A DNA stretch of 18,563 nucleotides from Desulfobulbus sp. (GTDB taxonomy: Bacteria; Desulfobacterota; Desulfobulbia; Desulfobulbales; Desulfobulbaceae): positions 1-18,563 of the forward strand of contig JAQUEZ010000111.1 of NCBI GenBank assembly GCA_028684915.1. The letters are read 5' to 3'. How positions within the stretch are numbered: the stretch's first letter is position 1; each line of letters starts with the position of its first letter. Made by a program: the position numbers and the translations under genes. Positions 8,452 to 14,501 of this stretch are shown here, one piece after another. The notes under the pieces were generated by a model that saw only the letters and a list, made by a program, of their open reading frames with translations, was not told the DNA's origin and ran no database searches.

Positions 8452-8712
8452 TCAAGATGGTTTCTTGTCTTGGAAAAAATTGACTAAGAAGAGCAGGGCG
8501 AATGCTGCCAAAATCGCTGTCACGATTGAGCCGATTAAACCGCCGGTTGCAATTGCCGTAAGCTTGAAGAGAAATCCGCCGACAACTCCACCGGCAACAC
8601 CGATGACAACATTGCCCAGAAGCCCAAATCCCCAGTCTTTCTTGATTGTTCCTGCCAGCCAACCTGCAAGCGCTCCAATGCCCACAAAAATCATCAAACT
8701 TGATGTATCCAT
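8452..8712 (-). CDS. GlsB/YeaQ/YmgE family (transglycosylase-associated) membrane protein, 86 aa
   Basis: The start is ATG 8712, with GAGG five bases upstream; an in-frame GTG two codons earlier overlaps that site. Three membrane segments are visible: residues ~5-22 (LMIFVGIGALAGWLAG), ~30-50 (GLLGNVVIGVAGGVVGGFLF) and ~58-80 (GLIGSIVTAILAAFALLFLV). The GxxxGWLAG and GxxGNxxxGxxGGxxGG patterns are the signature of the transglycosylase-associated (GlsB/YeaQ/YmgE) family, small inner-membrane proteins linked to general stress. The length is normal. It heads a short minus-strand operon with the coiled-coil gene. Confidence 0.9.
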   Translation of the reverse strand: MDTSSLMIFVGIGALAGWLAGTIKKDWGFGLLGNVVIGVAGGVVGGFLFKLTAIATGGLIGSIVTAILAAFALLFLVNFFQDKKPS

Positions 8713-8828
8713 TATCACCTCAATTTACTCATGATCGACTCGTGATAAGTCAAAATATGTGAAGTCTTGTGTCGTAGAAACAGTGTTTTGCGAAGCTCAT
8801 TCCGCCGTTATCAGGGCAATTTTCGAAA

Positions 8829-8987
8829 ATGAAAACCATCAATAAGGAGGACCTGGGCTATGCCAAGATCACTGTTGAGGTAAGCCCTGTACAACCAGCA
8901 ACCTTCCCTTTGGTCGAAGTAACCAACAAACAGGGATATGCCAACTTGCAAACAAATCGGAGTGAATCCTGGTTGATCGTTTCTTGA
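8829..8987 (+). CDS. Possible small plus-strand protein, 52 aa
   Basis: This ATG-initiated frame (MKTINKEDLGYAKITVEVSP...) ends at TGA 8985-8987, 5 bp from the convergent stop of the Q/H/R-rich secreted protein gene. The sequence looks protein-like, with two beta-type stretches (YAKITVEVSP, PLVEVTNKQGYANL). No clear ribosome binding site precedes the ATG. An AAGGAGG inside the frame would instead serve a 7-codon ORF beginning at 8860. It occupies most of the 280-bp gap between divergent and convergent genes. I do not recognise it, and it may be a remnant or chance frame. Confidence 0.3.
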   Translation: MKTINKEDLGYAKITVEVSPVQPATFPLVEVTNKQGYANLQTNRSESWLIVS

Positions 8988-8992
8988 TGCGC

Positions 8993-9826
8993 CTAATTTC
9001 GCTCGTTCCCATGCTTCCCAGCATCCTCTGCGTGGGATTTTTGCTGTCCCTGTTCATGTTTTTTACTACGTTTTTTTTGTTCTTTACTCTGTTGCTGTTG
9101 TTGGGGTGTATGCGGTTGTCGTTTTCGTTCTTTGATTTCTCGGGGGTGTTCTTGAACCTGTGGTCGTTGGTGTTTTTTCTTGTGTAACTGTTGCGTTTGC
9201 TGTTGTTGTTGGGCCGCATGCGGTTGTTGCTTTCGTTCTCTGACTTCTCGGGGTTGTTCCTGGGCCTGAGGTTGTTGACGGTTTTGTTTGTGCAACTGTT
9301 GCTGATATCGCTCTTGCCGTTGTTTTCTTAATCCCCTGAGCTCATGTTGCTGTCTGGGCTGATAATGCTCCACATTCCAGGTTCTATTCCTTTGCCAATA
9401 CTGATCGGAATGCCATTTCTTCCAGTTATTTTTCAGCCGCTGTGGGGGGATTCGCTCATAGTTCCATCGATGTCCCGACCAATTTCGCTCGTGGTAGTAT
9501 GTTCGCCATTCAGGATCGACGTCATAATAAAAGCTTGGGACATTGTTATAGTGCGACCAACCACGGTTATAAGAGTGTGAGCGGTACCAGCGGCCTTCCC
9601 ATGACCGCCACCACCAGCCATTCCAGAAAAACATGTCGAAATCCCTGTCCGGAACAACGTAGACATTTTCGGTATCAGGAAGAACTATCACCTCTGGAGG
9701 CCCTCCGGAGTAGACCAGAGCCGGCAGGTCAATTCCTATGCTGACATTGACTTCTGCTCGTGTTGCCTGCGGCTGGGTGAGTGCCAGGGCGAGAAAAAGC
9801 ATCTCTATAAGGACTTTGTTCATCAT
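8993..9826 (-). CDS. Secreted Trp/Tyr-rich protein with Q/H/R-rich repeat tail, 277 aa
   Basis: ATG 9826 has an ideal site (AAGGAGG, 7 nt spacing). Residues 1-25 are a signal peptide (VLIEMLFLALALTQPQATRA). Residues ~25-130 have the pattern of a family of exported proteins seen in many proteobacteria and Desulfobacterota: VSIGIDLPALVYSGGPPEV, VYVVPD, then aromatic clusters FFWNGWWWRSWEGRWYRSHS, followed by SFYYDVDPEWR. Residues ~165-277 are low-complexity, rich in Gln, His, Arg and Lys, and contain a 36-residue tandem repeat (see the repeat at 9111-9303). A strongly basic exported tail suggests binding to polyanions or metals, which is inference. The function is unknown. The stop is convergent with a small plus-strand frame. 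Confidence 0.8.
   Translation of the reverse strand: MMNKVLIEMLFLALALTQPQATRAEVNVSIGIDLPALVYSGGPPEVIVLPDTENVYVVPDRDFDMFFWNGWWWRSWEGRWYRSHSYNRGWSHYNNVPSFYYDVDPEWRTYYHERNWSGHRWNYERIPPQRLKNNWKKWHSDQYWQRNRTWNVEHYQPRQQHELRGLRKQRQERYQQQLHKQNRQQPQAQEQPREVRERKQQPHAAQQQQQTQQLHKKKHQRPQVQEHPREIKERKRQPHTPQQQQQSKEQKKRSKKHEQGQQKSHAEDAGKHGNERN
9111..9303 (-). repeat. 108-bp in-frame tandem repeat (36 aa) in secreted-protein gene
   Basis: The segment starting TGCGGTTGT at 9111 recurs at 9219, a period of 108 bp. The protein units run from QPHAAQQQQQ to the equivalent QPHTPQQQQQ, with PREIKERKRQ and PREVRERKQQ as the matching core. The length is a multiple of three, so copy-number change would keep frame. 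Confidence 0.75.
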
Positions 9827-10016
9827 TGTGCGACCTCCTTGTTTGATTTCCATGCTGTTACCGAATGTACCGTTATGTATCCCCCTTTATTGGGCTTAGA
9901 TACGAACGGTGGGTAAAATCGTTTGGTTAAAAGACCATTGAGGAGGTAGCTGCTGGCCGCCAGTGATGAAAAACGATACCCTCAGTGTTGAAAAGGAATA
10001 GGGGACAACGCCAACT

Positions 10017-10179
10017 TGATGGACCCGTAAAAAGTCCATCACACTCTAAAAGATGGTTAGGTAAAAACACTGATATACAAGGAGCAATGTTTTTCCCGGC
10101 TCGAAGGCATACAGAAGGTATGTCGAGCGTCGGGAAAAACGCTGCGACGCAGGAACTCGAAGTTTTTACGACGCCATCA
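10017..10179 (-). mobile_element. 163-bp MITE-like palindromic element, copy 2 (inverted)
   Basis: Same length and about 90% identical to the complement of 6767-6929. The left end is TGATGGACCCGTAAAAAG with its local hairpin. The right end read inward is TGATGGCGTCGTAAAAA. The internal foldback GTTTTTCCCG/CGGGAAAAAC is intact. Flanks ACT (10014-10016) and ACT (10180-10182) may be a 3-bp target duplication. It ends 5 bp past the stop of the BON lipoprotein gene. The upstream 190 bp (9827-10016) hold no gene I can support. Confidence 0.75.
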
Positions 10180-10184
10180 ACTTT

Positions 10185-10628
10185 CTAATTGGCACTTTTC
10201 GTAACAAGCTTATTTTCTGTTATTTGCACGCCTTTGATTTTCCTGGTTATCTCAAGCGCCCTATCGATGCTTTGCTGCGAATCAACAACGCCGCTCAACC
10301 GTACGATCCCTTTAGTGGTGGTCACCGAAATCTGGGAGACCTTCAGCAACGGGTCACTTGCTATTTCGGCTTTCACCTTGGCGGTAATAGCGGCATCATC
10401 CACATACTCCACTGCCTGTTCACTTTTATCGCTGACCGTATCCCCAGCTTGTTCCATTTTTTTTGACGCTTCATTAGTCGCCTGATCGATCTTTTTCCCG
10501 GCCTGATCGACTGCCTGGTCAATCTTTTTTCCCGCCTTCTCAGCTTGGCCTTCCTGCTTGCATGCGGCCAACCCAAGAGCAGACACCAATACCAAGACAA
10601 TCAGCAATCCCTTACGCGATATGTTCAT
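10185..10628 (-). CDS. BON-domain lipoprotein, 147 aa
   Basis: ATG 10628 is preceded by AAGGAGATTGAAA. The protein has a lipoprotein signal: a hydrophobic run at residues 7-20 and lipobox LGLAAC, with the lipidated Cys at 23. Residues 30-75 are an amphipathic linker with an 11-residue rhythm (AGKKIDQAVDQAGKKIDQA). Residues ~77-144 are one BON domain (DAAITAKVKAEIASDPLLKV, GIVRLSGVVDS, LEITRKIKGVQITENKL). It resembles YgaU/OsmY-type BON proteins. It is probably anchored in the outer or inner membrane and faces the periplasm. It ends 20 bp after the DUF3309 gene and shares an operon with it. Confidence 0.88.
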   Translation of the reverse strand: MNISRKGLLIVLVLVSALGLAACKQEGQAEKAGKKIDQAVDQAGKKIDQATNEASKKMEQAGDTVSDKSEQAVEYVDDAAITAKVKAEIASDPLLKVSQISVTTTKGIVRLSGVVDSQQSIDRALEITRKIKGVQITENKLVTKSAN

Positions 10629-10647
10629 TTTCAATCTCCTTCCTCGA

Positions 10648-10806
10648 TTAAATTTTTCCCAGTAAAAATAGGACAAACAAAACGATCAGGACGAACCCGA
10701 CCGTGCCACTTGGGGCATACCCCCACGACCGGCTGTGCCCCCAGGTCGGGAGTACACCCAACAGAATGAGAATCAGAACAATGAGTAAAATTGAACCAAG
10801 CGGCAT
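10648..10806 (-). CDS. DUF3309 family small membrane protein, 52 aa
   Basis: ATG 10806 is preceded by TAGGAGAGATCAGC. The sequence is MPLGSILLIVLILILLGVLP, then TWGHSRSWGYAPSG, then a second hydrophobic segment (VGFVLIVLFVLFLLGKI). Two membrane helices joined by a W/G/S/Y-rich loop is the DUF3309 signature, and the length is usual for that family. The function is unknown; members often sit with BON, GlsB and DUF3096 genes. It lies 19 bp upstream of the BON lipoprotein gene. Confidence 0.88.
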   Translation of the reverse strand: MPLGSILLIVLILILLGVLPTWGHSRSWGYAPSGTVGFVLIVLFVLFLLGKI

Positions 10807-10830
10807 GCTGATCTCTCCTAAAAAATTGAT

Positions 10831-10861
10831 CTGATCTGAACGGAGAGGTCTCCCCGATCAG
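10831..10861 (-). terminator. Possible intrinsic terminator after the DUF3096 gene
   Basis: On the minus strand CTGATC...GATCAG encloses an inner CGGGGA/TCTCCG stem, followed about 6 bases later by a run of six T (10825-10820). The hairpin is 11 bp past the DUF3096 stop. The T run is not immediate, so termination may be partial and allow readthrough into DUF3309. Confidence 0.45.
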
Positions 10862-10872
10862 TTTTCATTTGA

Positions 10873-11022
10873 TTAAAAATGCACCGAATGTGTCAGGCCA
10901 AGTATGCCGACGATAATCAGATACGCGGCCACAAAATAATTGAGAAATCTGGGTACAATCAGGATCAATATGCCGATCAAAATAGAGAAAATCGGTTCTA
11001 TCGCCACATGAGATAAATTCAT
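10873..11022 (-). CDS. DUF3096-like small membrane protein, 49 aa
   Basis: ATG 11022 is preceded by AAAGAGGTGCGT. The product opens MNLSHVAIEPIFSILIGILI and continues LIVPRFLNYFVAAYLIIVGILGL, two hydrophobic helices around a PRFLNYFVA turn. This is the characteristic DUF3096 layout, at the usual length. The function is unknown. It is the first gene of the DUF3096-DUF3309-BON group on the minus strand. Confidence 0.85.
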   Translation of the reverse strand: MNLSHVAIEPIFSILIGILILIVPRFLNYFVAAYLIIVGILGLTHSVHF

Positions 11023-11393
11023 ACGCACCTCTTTGTGCTAGGGGAAATATTGGTCGATGGCGTTGATGCTTGCGGCCATGACGTACAGTCTTTTCATCTT
11101 TCTGAACGCAAATACAATGCCCAAAAGACAACGGGCTGAGCACGGTTATTTTTCACCGTAACTAAAGCGAGTTGTGCGTTATCAGCTTCGTCCCCACTCA
11201 CGGATTGTTAAAGGTTTTATGTTGCAAGTAACACAAGTGTTGCGTCTCGTGCGCGAGGACGTTACATGTAAGCTCAAGTGTAACGACCATTGCCACGTGT
11301 TAATGAAAATGAGATACCGTTTGGTGAGGAGGTTGAGGGAAAGTAAACTGCTTTTTTAAGAGCCGGTTTCTAACCCGCACAAAGAGGTGTTCA
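11023..11393. other. Gene-free stretch between divergent units
   Basis: I see no gene I can support here. A 61-codon plus-strand frame at 11174-11359 has no ribosome binding site and an Arg-rich, unconvincing composition. The stretch should carry the promoters of the minus-strand DUF3096 gene and the plus-strand 64-aa ORF. A small CTCG-TGCG-CGAG palindrome lies near 11247-11258. I could not pick reliable -35/-10 elements. Confidence 0.4.
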
Positions 11394-11588
11394 ATGACAA
11401 AGATATGGGCTGGTGAAGTCGCTCGGAATCACGGTTTAACTTACCCTAGCTGGAGCGCTGGAGGCACCAGATTGAAGGCGGTGGAATCGGCAGCTCAATT
11501 TCAGCAAATGCAAAAGGCTGGTAAGTTGGACTTGGTTCGCCCTTGGCAAGAGAATCACCAAGCTCCAACATGGAGCGTTAAATTGTAA
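11394..11588 (+). CDS. Small unknown protein, 64 aa
   Basis: ATG 11394 is preceded by AAAGAGGTGTTCA, a proper ribosome binding site. The product (MTKIWAGEVARNHGLTYPSW...) is a soluble, mixed-charge sequence with an alanine/glutamine-rich helix (KAVESAAQFQQMQKAGKLD) and four Trp. No family is recognised. The 13 bases GCACAAAGAGGTG before the start also precede the DUF3096 start on the other strand. It is one of few plausible plus-strand genes here. Its 3' end overlaps the end of the minus-strand interrupted frame by 11 bp. Confidence 0.45.
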   Translation: MTKIWAGEVARNHGLTYPSWSAGGTRLKAVESAAQFQQMQKAGKLDLVRPWQENHQAPTWSVKL

Positions 11589-11939
11589 AAATGCAGCGGC
11601 CGTATTTGTGAACGAATCGGGGTCCGGTGGCAAATATTGCACCCCCAGAGAAACGGCCAGAAATCTCTGGTTGAGACGGATCCCATCGATTGTAACCGAT
11701 CACGGGGGAACCCCAAAGGCACCGTTTATCAACGGACCTGTAAGCGATTGCAGGGTGCCGGAGGTGCAAGGCATCGGCCTGTGCAGCGTACACCTGTACG
11801 TAAACAGACCGATAACACCGCAGATTCGGTGCTCCGTGATCGCTTACCATCGATTGACTCCAAGTTGACGGTTCACCAGGCCAATGCCGGTTTGAATCTT
11901 CTGTTGGGCCAAGAGCCATTGCGGACAATTTAGTTCCCC
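11578..11939 (-). pseudogene. Reading frame interrupted by the 156-bp MITE
   Basis: Removing the MITE plus one 8-bp duplicate (164 bp) joins 11939-11848 to 11683-11578 in a single frame of 65 codons plus stop. The restored product includes NCPQWLLAQQKIQTGIGLVN, then RQLGVNRWDPSQPEISGRFS, then GGAIFATGPRFVHKYGRCIF. It reads like real protein across the junction. The restored frame lacks an ATG; TTG 11912 is the first common alternative start, so the gene may also be truncated at its 5' end. I do not recognise a family. Confidence 0.45.
11692..11847 (+). mobile_element. 156-bp MITE with GTAA inverted repeats and 8-bp target duplication (IS66-like)
   Basis: The ends are GTAACCGATCACGG and CCGTGATCGCTTAC, 13 of 14 bases inverted. 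Both sides are flanked by CATCGATT (11684-11691 and 11848-11855), a perfect 8-bp direct repeat. GTAA termini and 8-bp duplications are hallmarks of the IS66 family. The interior has no transposase but many stems: GGCACC/GGTGCC enclosing CTGTAA-GCGA-TTGCAG with a GNRA loop, ATCGGCCTGT/ACAGACCGAT, and CACCG/CGGTG. A second copy starts at 18437; the shared 127 bp differ at two positions. Confidence 0.8.
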
Positions 11940-11997
11940 TTAATAATAAACAGGTAAACCGCCGACTCTGCTGGTAGTGCATGACTAAGTGCTTCAC

Positions 11998-12441
11998 TTA
12001 AGGGGTATTTCGTATCCATCGCAATAACCGGAGACCCAATGCCGGCCTGTGGCTTAGAGGGGGGGCCGTTTGGTTTGCTCCAGATAAAAGTATTTCGCGA
12101 ACCGCCTTCCAGTTGACACATTTCCTCGTGAATCCCTTGACTATGATCAACGGACAACCGAAATTTCGGTCATCAATATAGATGTCGGCATAGCATTTAG
12201 GGCTGGTTGTCCACGTGTTCTGCTCCGGGTCCACTTGCACACCATGTAAGGCGATACCTCTCTTGGGAAACCAGTTGATCGCATCGGTCAAGTGTACATC
12301 CGAGCGCATGGTATACAGGATGATGTTATGCCCGGCTTTAATCAGATCCTGCATGGTGGCAACAGCAAGGGGCACATCCACCCCGATTTCAGGATACTGA
12401 TGATCCACACAGGTGCCATCGAAGTCCACGGCTATTTTCAT
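11998..12441 (-). CDS. HAD-superfamily phosphatase, BT0820-like, 147 aa
   Basis: The start is ATG 12441 (MKIAVDFDGTCVDHQYPEIG), with AAGGA 9 nt upstream. Longer in-frame starts would overlap the upstream cyclase gene. HAD motif I is DFDGT, with nucleophile Asp6 and Asp8. Motif II is LYTMRSD (Thr44). Lys82 is a candidate motif III Lys. Motif IV is YIDDRN (Asp90, Asp91). This small cap-less layout, opening with FDGT and closing with ADIYIDDRN, matches the BT0820-like hydrolases, whose natural substrate is not settled. The C-terminal ~30 residues (after ILLSGANQ) extend beyond the usual family end and are Pro/Arg-rich. It follows the diguanylate cyclase gene by 37 bp. Confidence 0.8.
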   Translation of the reverse strand: MKIAVDFDGTCVDHQYPEIGVDVPLAVATMQDLIKAGHNIILYTMRSDVHLTDAINWFPKRGIALHGVQVDPEQNTWTTSPKCYADIYIDDRNFGCPLIIVKGFTRKCVNWKAVREILLSGANQTAPPLSHRPALGLRLLRWIRNTP

Positions 12442-12478
12442 AAAAGTAATTCCTTGTGCAGTTCGGTTGTTGCACTCA

Positions 12479-13408
12479 TCACATTGAACCAAGCGCCCAA
12501 ATGCCGAGGCGATGCTCTCCCTTTGATGAGCGATCCGCAGTGACCACCTCCACCCGGTTCTTCCCTTTTTTCTTTGCCTGATAGAGTGCATCATCCGCCT
12601 TTTTCACGAGATCTCGATGCGTCCGGGTTAATTTTTCGCACGATGCAACGCCCATAATGACGGTCACTGTTCGTCCATCGGACAATCGTTTTGCCATTTC
12701 CGTTTTCAGTCTGCCCGCAATTTTGCTGGCTTCATGGATATTAGTCAAAGGCAGGATGACAGCATACTCTTCGCCTCCGTAACGGCAGCAAATGTCCGAA
12801 CCTCTGGCCACGCATGCTAGCGTTCTTCCCATTGCGGCCAAGATCCGGTCGCCTTCCTGATGGCCGCAGGTGTCATTGACGTTTTTGAAGCTATCTATGT
12901 CGATCAGTACCAGGGAGACAAGGGCACCATAACGTGCATAACGTTGTACTTCCAAATCGATCTGATGGAAAAGATAGGTGTGGTTGAAGAGGCCGGTCAA
13001 ACCGTCACGCAGGGAAAGAGCGACTATTTCTTCAATCACTGCTTCTCCAACCAGTGTCGTGGACCGCATATTGCCTGTTATATTGGAGAGGTAGTCGAGC
13101 GCGGCCACCACTGTCCTGACGTTTCTTTTTAACACCGTCGACAGTTCTATCTTATGGTCCAACACTTCGAGCCACAGCTTTTCAGCAGTTTCCGGTGGGA
13201 AATACTGATGGGTAATCGCATACAGGAGATCGGAAAAAATTCTAAGGCCGCGAATTTTCTTGAGATCGTCGAGACTATTGTGCTCGACTTTGGTCAATGG
13301 CCGGTCTCCAGCAAGTGCTGACACCAGATCCACGGTGAGCGCATTGTCGTCCAGGAGGCTACGCCGACGATCAGTATCGGTCTCTTCGAGTTGTGTTGCA
13401 TGGTTCAT
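12479..13408 (-). CDS. Diguanylate cyclase with N-terminal helical region, 309 aa
   Basis: This enzyme makes cyclic di-GMP from two GTP. The GGDEF domain spans residues ~132-290: DGLTGLFN at 135-142, DIDSFKNVND at 170-179 with the metal-binding Asp, active-site loop GGEEY at 211-215, and I-site RGSD at 202-205 (feedback inhibition likely). Residues 1-130 are helical, with no recognisable sensor or membrane span, so the protein is probably cytoplasmic. The start chosen is ATG 13408 (MNHATQLEETDTDRRRS). Its ribosome binding site is weak (GAGAG), and ATG 13447 is an alternative. The C-terminal ~20 residues after VEVVTAD are unconserved. It lies upstream of the HAD gene on the same strand. Confidence 0.85.
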   Translation of the reverse strand: MNHATQLEETDTDRRRSLLDDNALTVDLVSALAGDRPLTKVEHNSLDDLKKIRGLRIFSDLLYAITHQYFPPETAEKLWLEVLDHKIELSTVLKRNVRTVVAALDYLSNITGNMRSTTLVGEAVIEEIVALSLRDGLTGLFNHTYLFHQIDLEVQRYARYGALVSLVLIDIDSFKNVNDTCGHQEGDRILAAMGRTLACVARGSDICCRYGGEEYAVILPLTNIHEASKIAGRLKTEMAKRLSDGRTVTVIMGVASCEKLTRTHRDLVKKADDALYQAKKKGKNRVEVVTADRSSKGEHRLGIWALGSM

Positions 13409-13489
13409 TGGGGGCTCTCGTTTAGTTACTGACAACAGGAAAAGCATACATGAGGGCAGGTGGAGACTGGTGCCTGTCAATGTCGTTGG

Positions 13490-13684
13490 TTACAGGCTCT
13501 CAACCAGGCATTCCTCCTTTTGGAGTGGCATCATAAAATCGTCATGAAAATTATGTCCACGCTGTAGCCAGTAATCTTTCGGATTTCTGATCGGAAAATC
13601 GATACATCGGTCATAGGGGCATTGAACGGCGCTCTGGTGGGTGCAAGGGGGGCATCCCTTGGAAAGAGGAATCAGGCAAGGTTC
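13490..13684 (-). pseudogene. Cys-rich frame with no usable start codon
   Basis: Between a TAA at 13687-13685 and a TAA at 13492-13490 is a 64-codon frame that looks strongly protein-like: PCLIPLSKGCPPCTHQSAVQ, then CPYDRCIDFPIRNPKDYWLQ, then RGHNFHDDFMMPLQKEECLV. It has six Cys in metal-site-like spacing (C..C-P-P-C, C-P-Y-D-R-C). No ATG, GTG or TTG occurs before its second half. Either the 5' end was lost or frame-shifted, or a rare start such as CTG/ATT is used. It lies 43 bp after the small membrane protein gene. Confidence 0.4.
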
Positions 13685-13727
13685 TTATATTATGAGATTT
13701 TTTCCGAACAGTTCTTTTGCAGCCTCC

Positions 13728-13949
13728 TCAAGCTGTTTTTCTGCCCACGACCAGCAGCACAATGCCGCCCACGAGCGCAAGGCCACCAACGATCGGCGGC
13801 AATGGAAATGTTTTTGTTTTATTTTCGGTTACTTGTAATGGTCCGATATCAACGACCTTCTCTCTGGTTGTGTAGGTAAAGCCTTGATACCCTAAGGCTA
13901 TGACGCCCAAAGCAATAAGGAGAATGGCGAAGAGTGTGGTTGTTTTCAT
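13728..13949 (-). CDS. Small two-helix membrane protein, DUF3185-like, 73 aa
   Basis: ATG 13949 is preceded by TTAAGGAGAAACACA, a strong ribosome binding site. Two membrane helices are seen, at residues ~5-22 (TLFAILLIALGVIALGYQ) and ~50-70 (PIVGGLALVGGIVLLVVG). They are joined by an exported-looking loop, YTTREKVVDIGPLQVTENKT. This layout matches small membrane proteins often labelled DUF3185. That name is from memory and not certain. It is another stress/envelope-type small protein, like those at 8.4-11.0 kb. Confidence 0.75.
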   Translation of the reverse strand: MKTTTLFAILLIALGVIALGYQGFTYTTREKVVDIGPLQVTENKTKTFPLPPIVGGLALVGGIVLLVVGRKTA

Positions 13950-14008
13950 TGTGTTTCTCCTTAATGGAAATATTCTGTTTGACGATGGGTTGATGAGGAG
14001 TTGTTTTT

Positions 14009-14340
14009 TCATTTTGGGGTGATATTAACGGCAACAGTTGTTATGGCTGTTTTCTCTGCCACCGGAGACAATATCATCGCATTGCCCACATTGTTCCCGT
14101 ACTCGATTTCTCGGCATATTCGATTGCCAAATCCTTTTACGCCATGCTGGTAGCCCCGCCATGCAGCGTAAACGTTGCATCCTTTGCTCTCGAGCCTCAA
14201 TTTTGCTGTCACTCAAGCTGCAATTGAACAGAAAACTGAATTCTATCTTCGGGGTGAGCCTCGCATCAGAATTTCTCGCAGGGAAGCCATCCTTAATCAC
14301 CAATTGGTTACCCTCCTGTTCACCAATATCCGTGCCATAA
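14009..14340 (-). pseudogene. Decayed frame related to 18007-18320
   Basis: Two frames together match the 18-kb copy. GTDIGEQEGNQLVIKD comes first. After a 110-bp extra segment a second frame gives VKGFGNRICREIEYGNNVGN and then AMILSPVAEKTAITTVAVNI before the stop at 14009. The 18-kb copy reads GTDIGEQKGKQLVVKD directly into VTVTLYDESTSRTQKDFGNR in one frame. The frame changes at the extra segment, so this copy is broken. A 67-codon ATG frame (14212-14009) covers only the 3' part, with no clear ribosome binding site. I do not recognise the family. Confidence 0.4.
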
Positions 14341-14488
14341 AAGGATTGATCTTTTTTGTTCTATTTTTTCCTTACAGGAGAATGCGTTAAGGCTATGAAA
14401 GAGGAGTTTCCTGCCTATGGTCGGTGGGGAATTGAGCGTTGCTTGCAACGGTAGTGTTGATGTGCTGCATCAGATGAAAGCAACGCTT
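14116..14488 (+). repeat. Degenerate dispersed repeat, copy B
   Basis: 14116-14184 matches 18171-18240 and 14295-14488 matches 18241-18435, roughly 75-85% by eye. Shared blocks include TTCACCAATATCCGTGCC and GTTGCTTGCAACGGTAGTGT, the latter containing the palindrome CGTTGCTTGCAACG. A 110-bp segment (14185-14294), absent from the other copy, is bracketed by direct repeats CATCCTT at 14178 and 14288. Confidence 0.65.
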
Positions 14489-14501
14489 TACCGGCATTGG
14501 G

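Noticed and set aside
11578..11997. 139-codon minus-strand ORF starting at 11997
   Set aside because: Its middle is translated MITE sequence; the element, not a gene, explains the openness.
14425..14500. Possible integron attC site (palindromic CGTTGCTTGCAACG)
   Set aside because: No matching RYYYAAC/GTTRRRY boxes at the right spacing, and no integrase or cassette array is visible.
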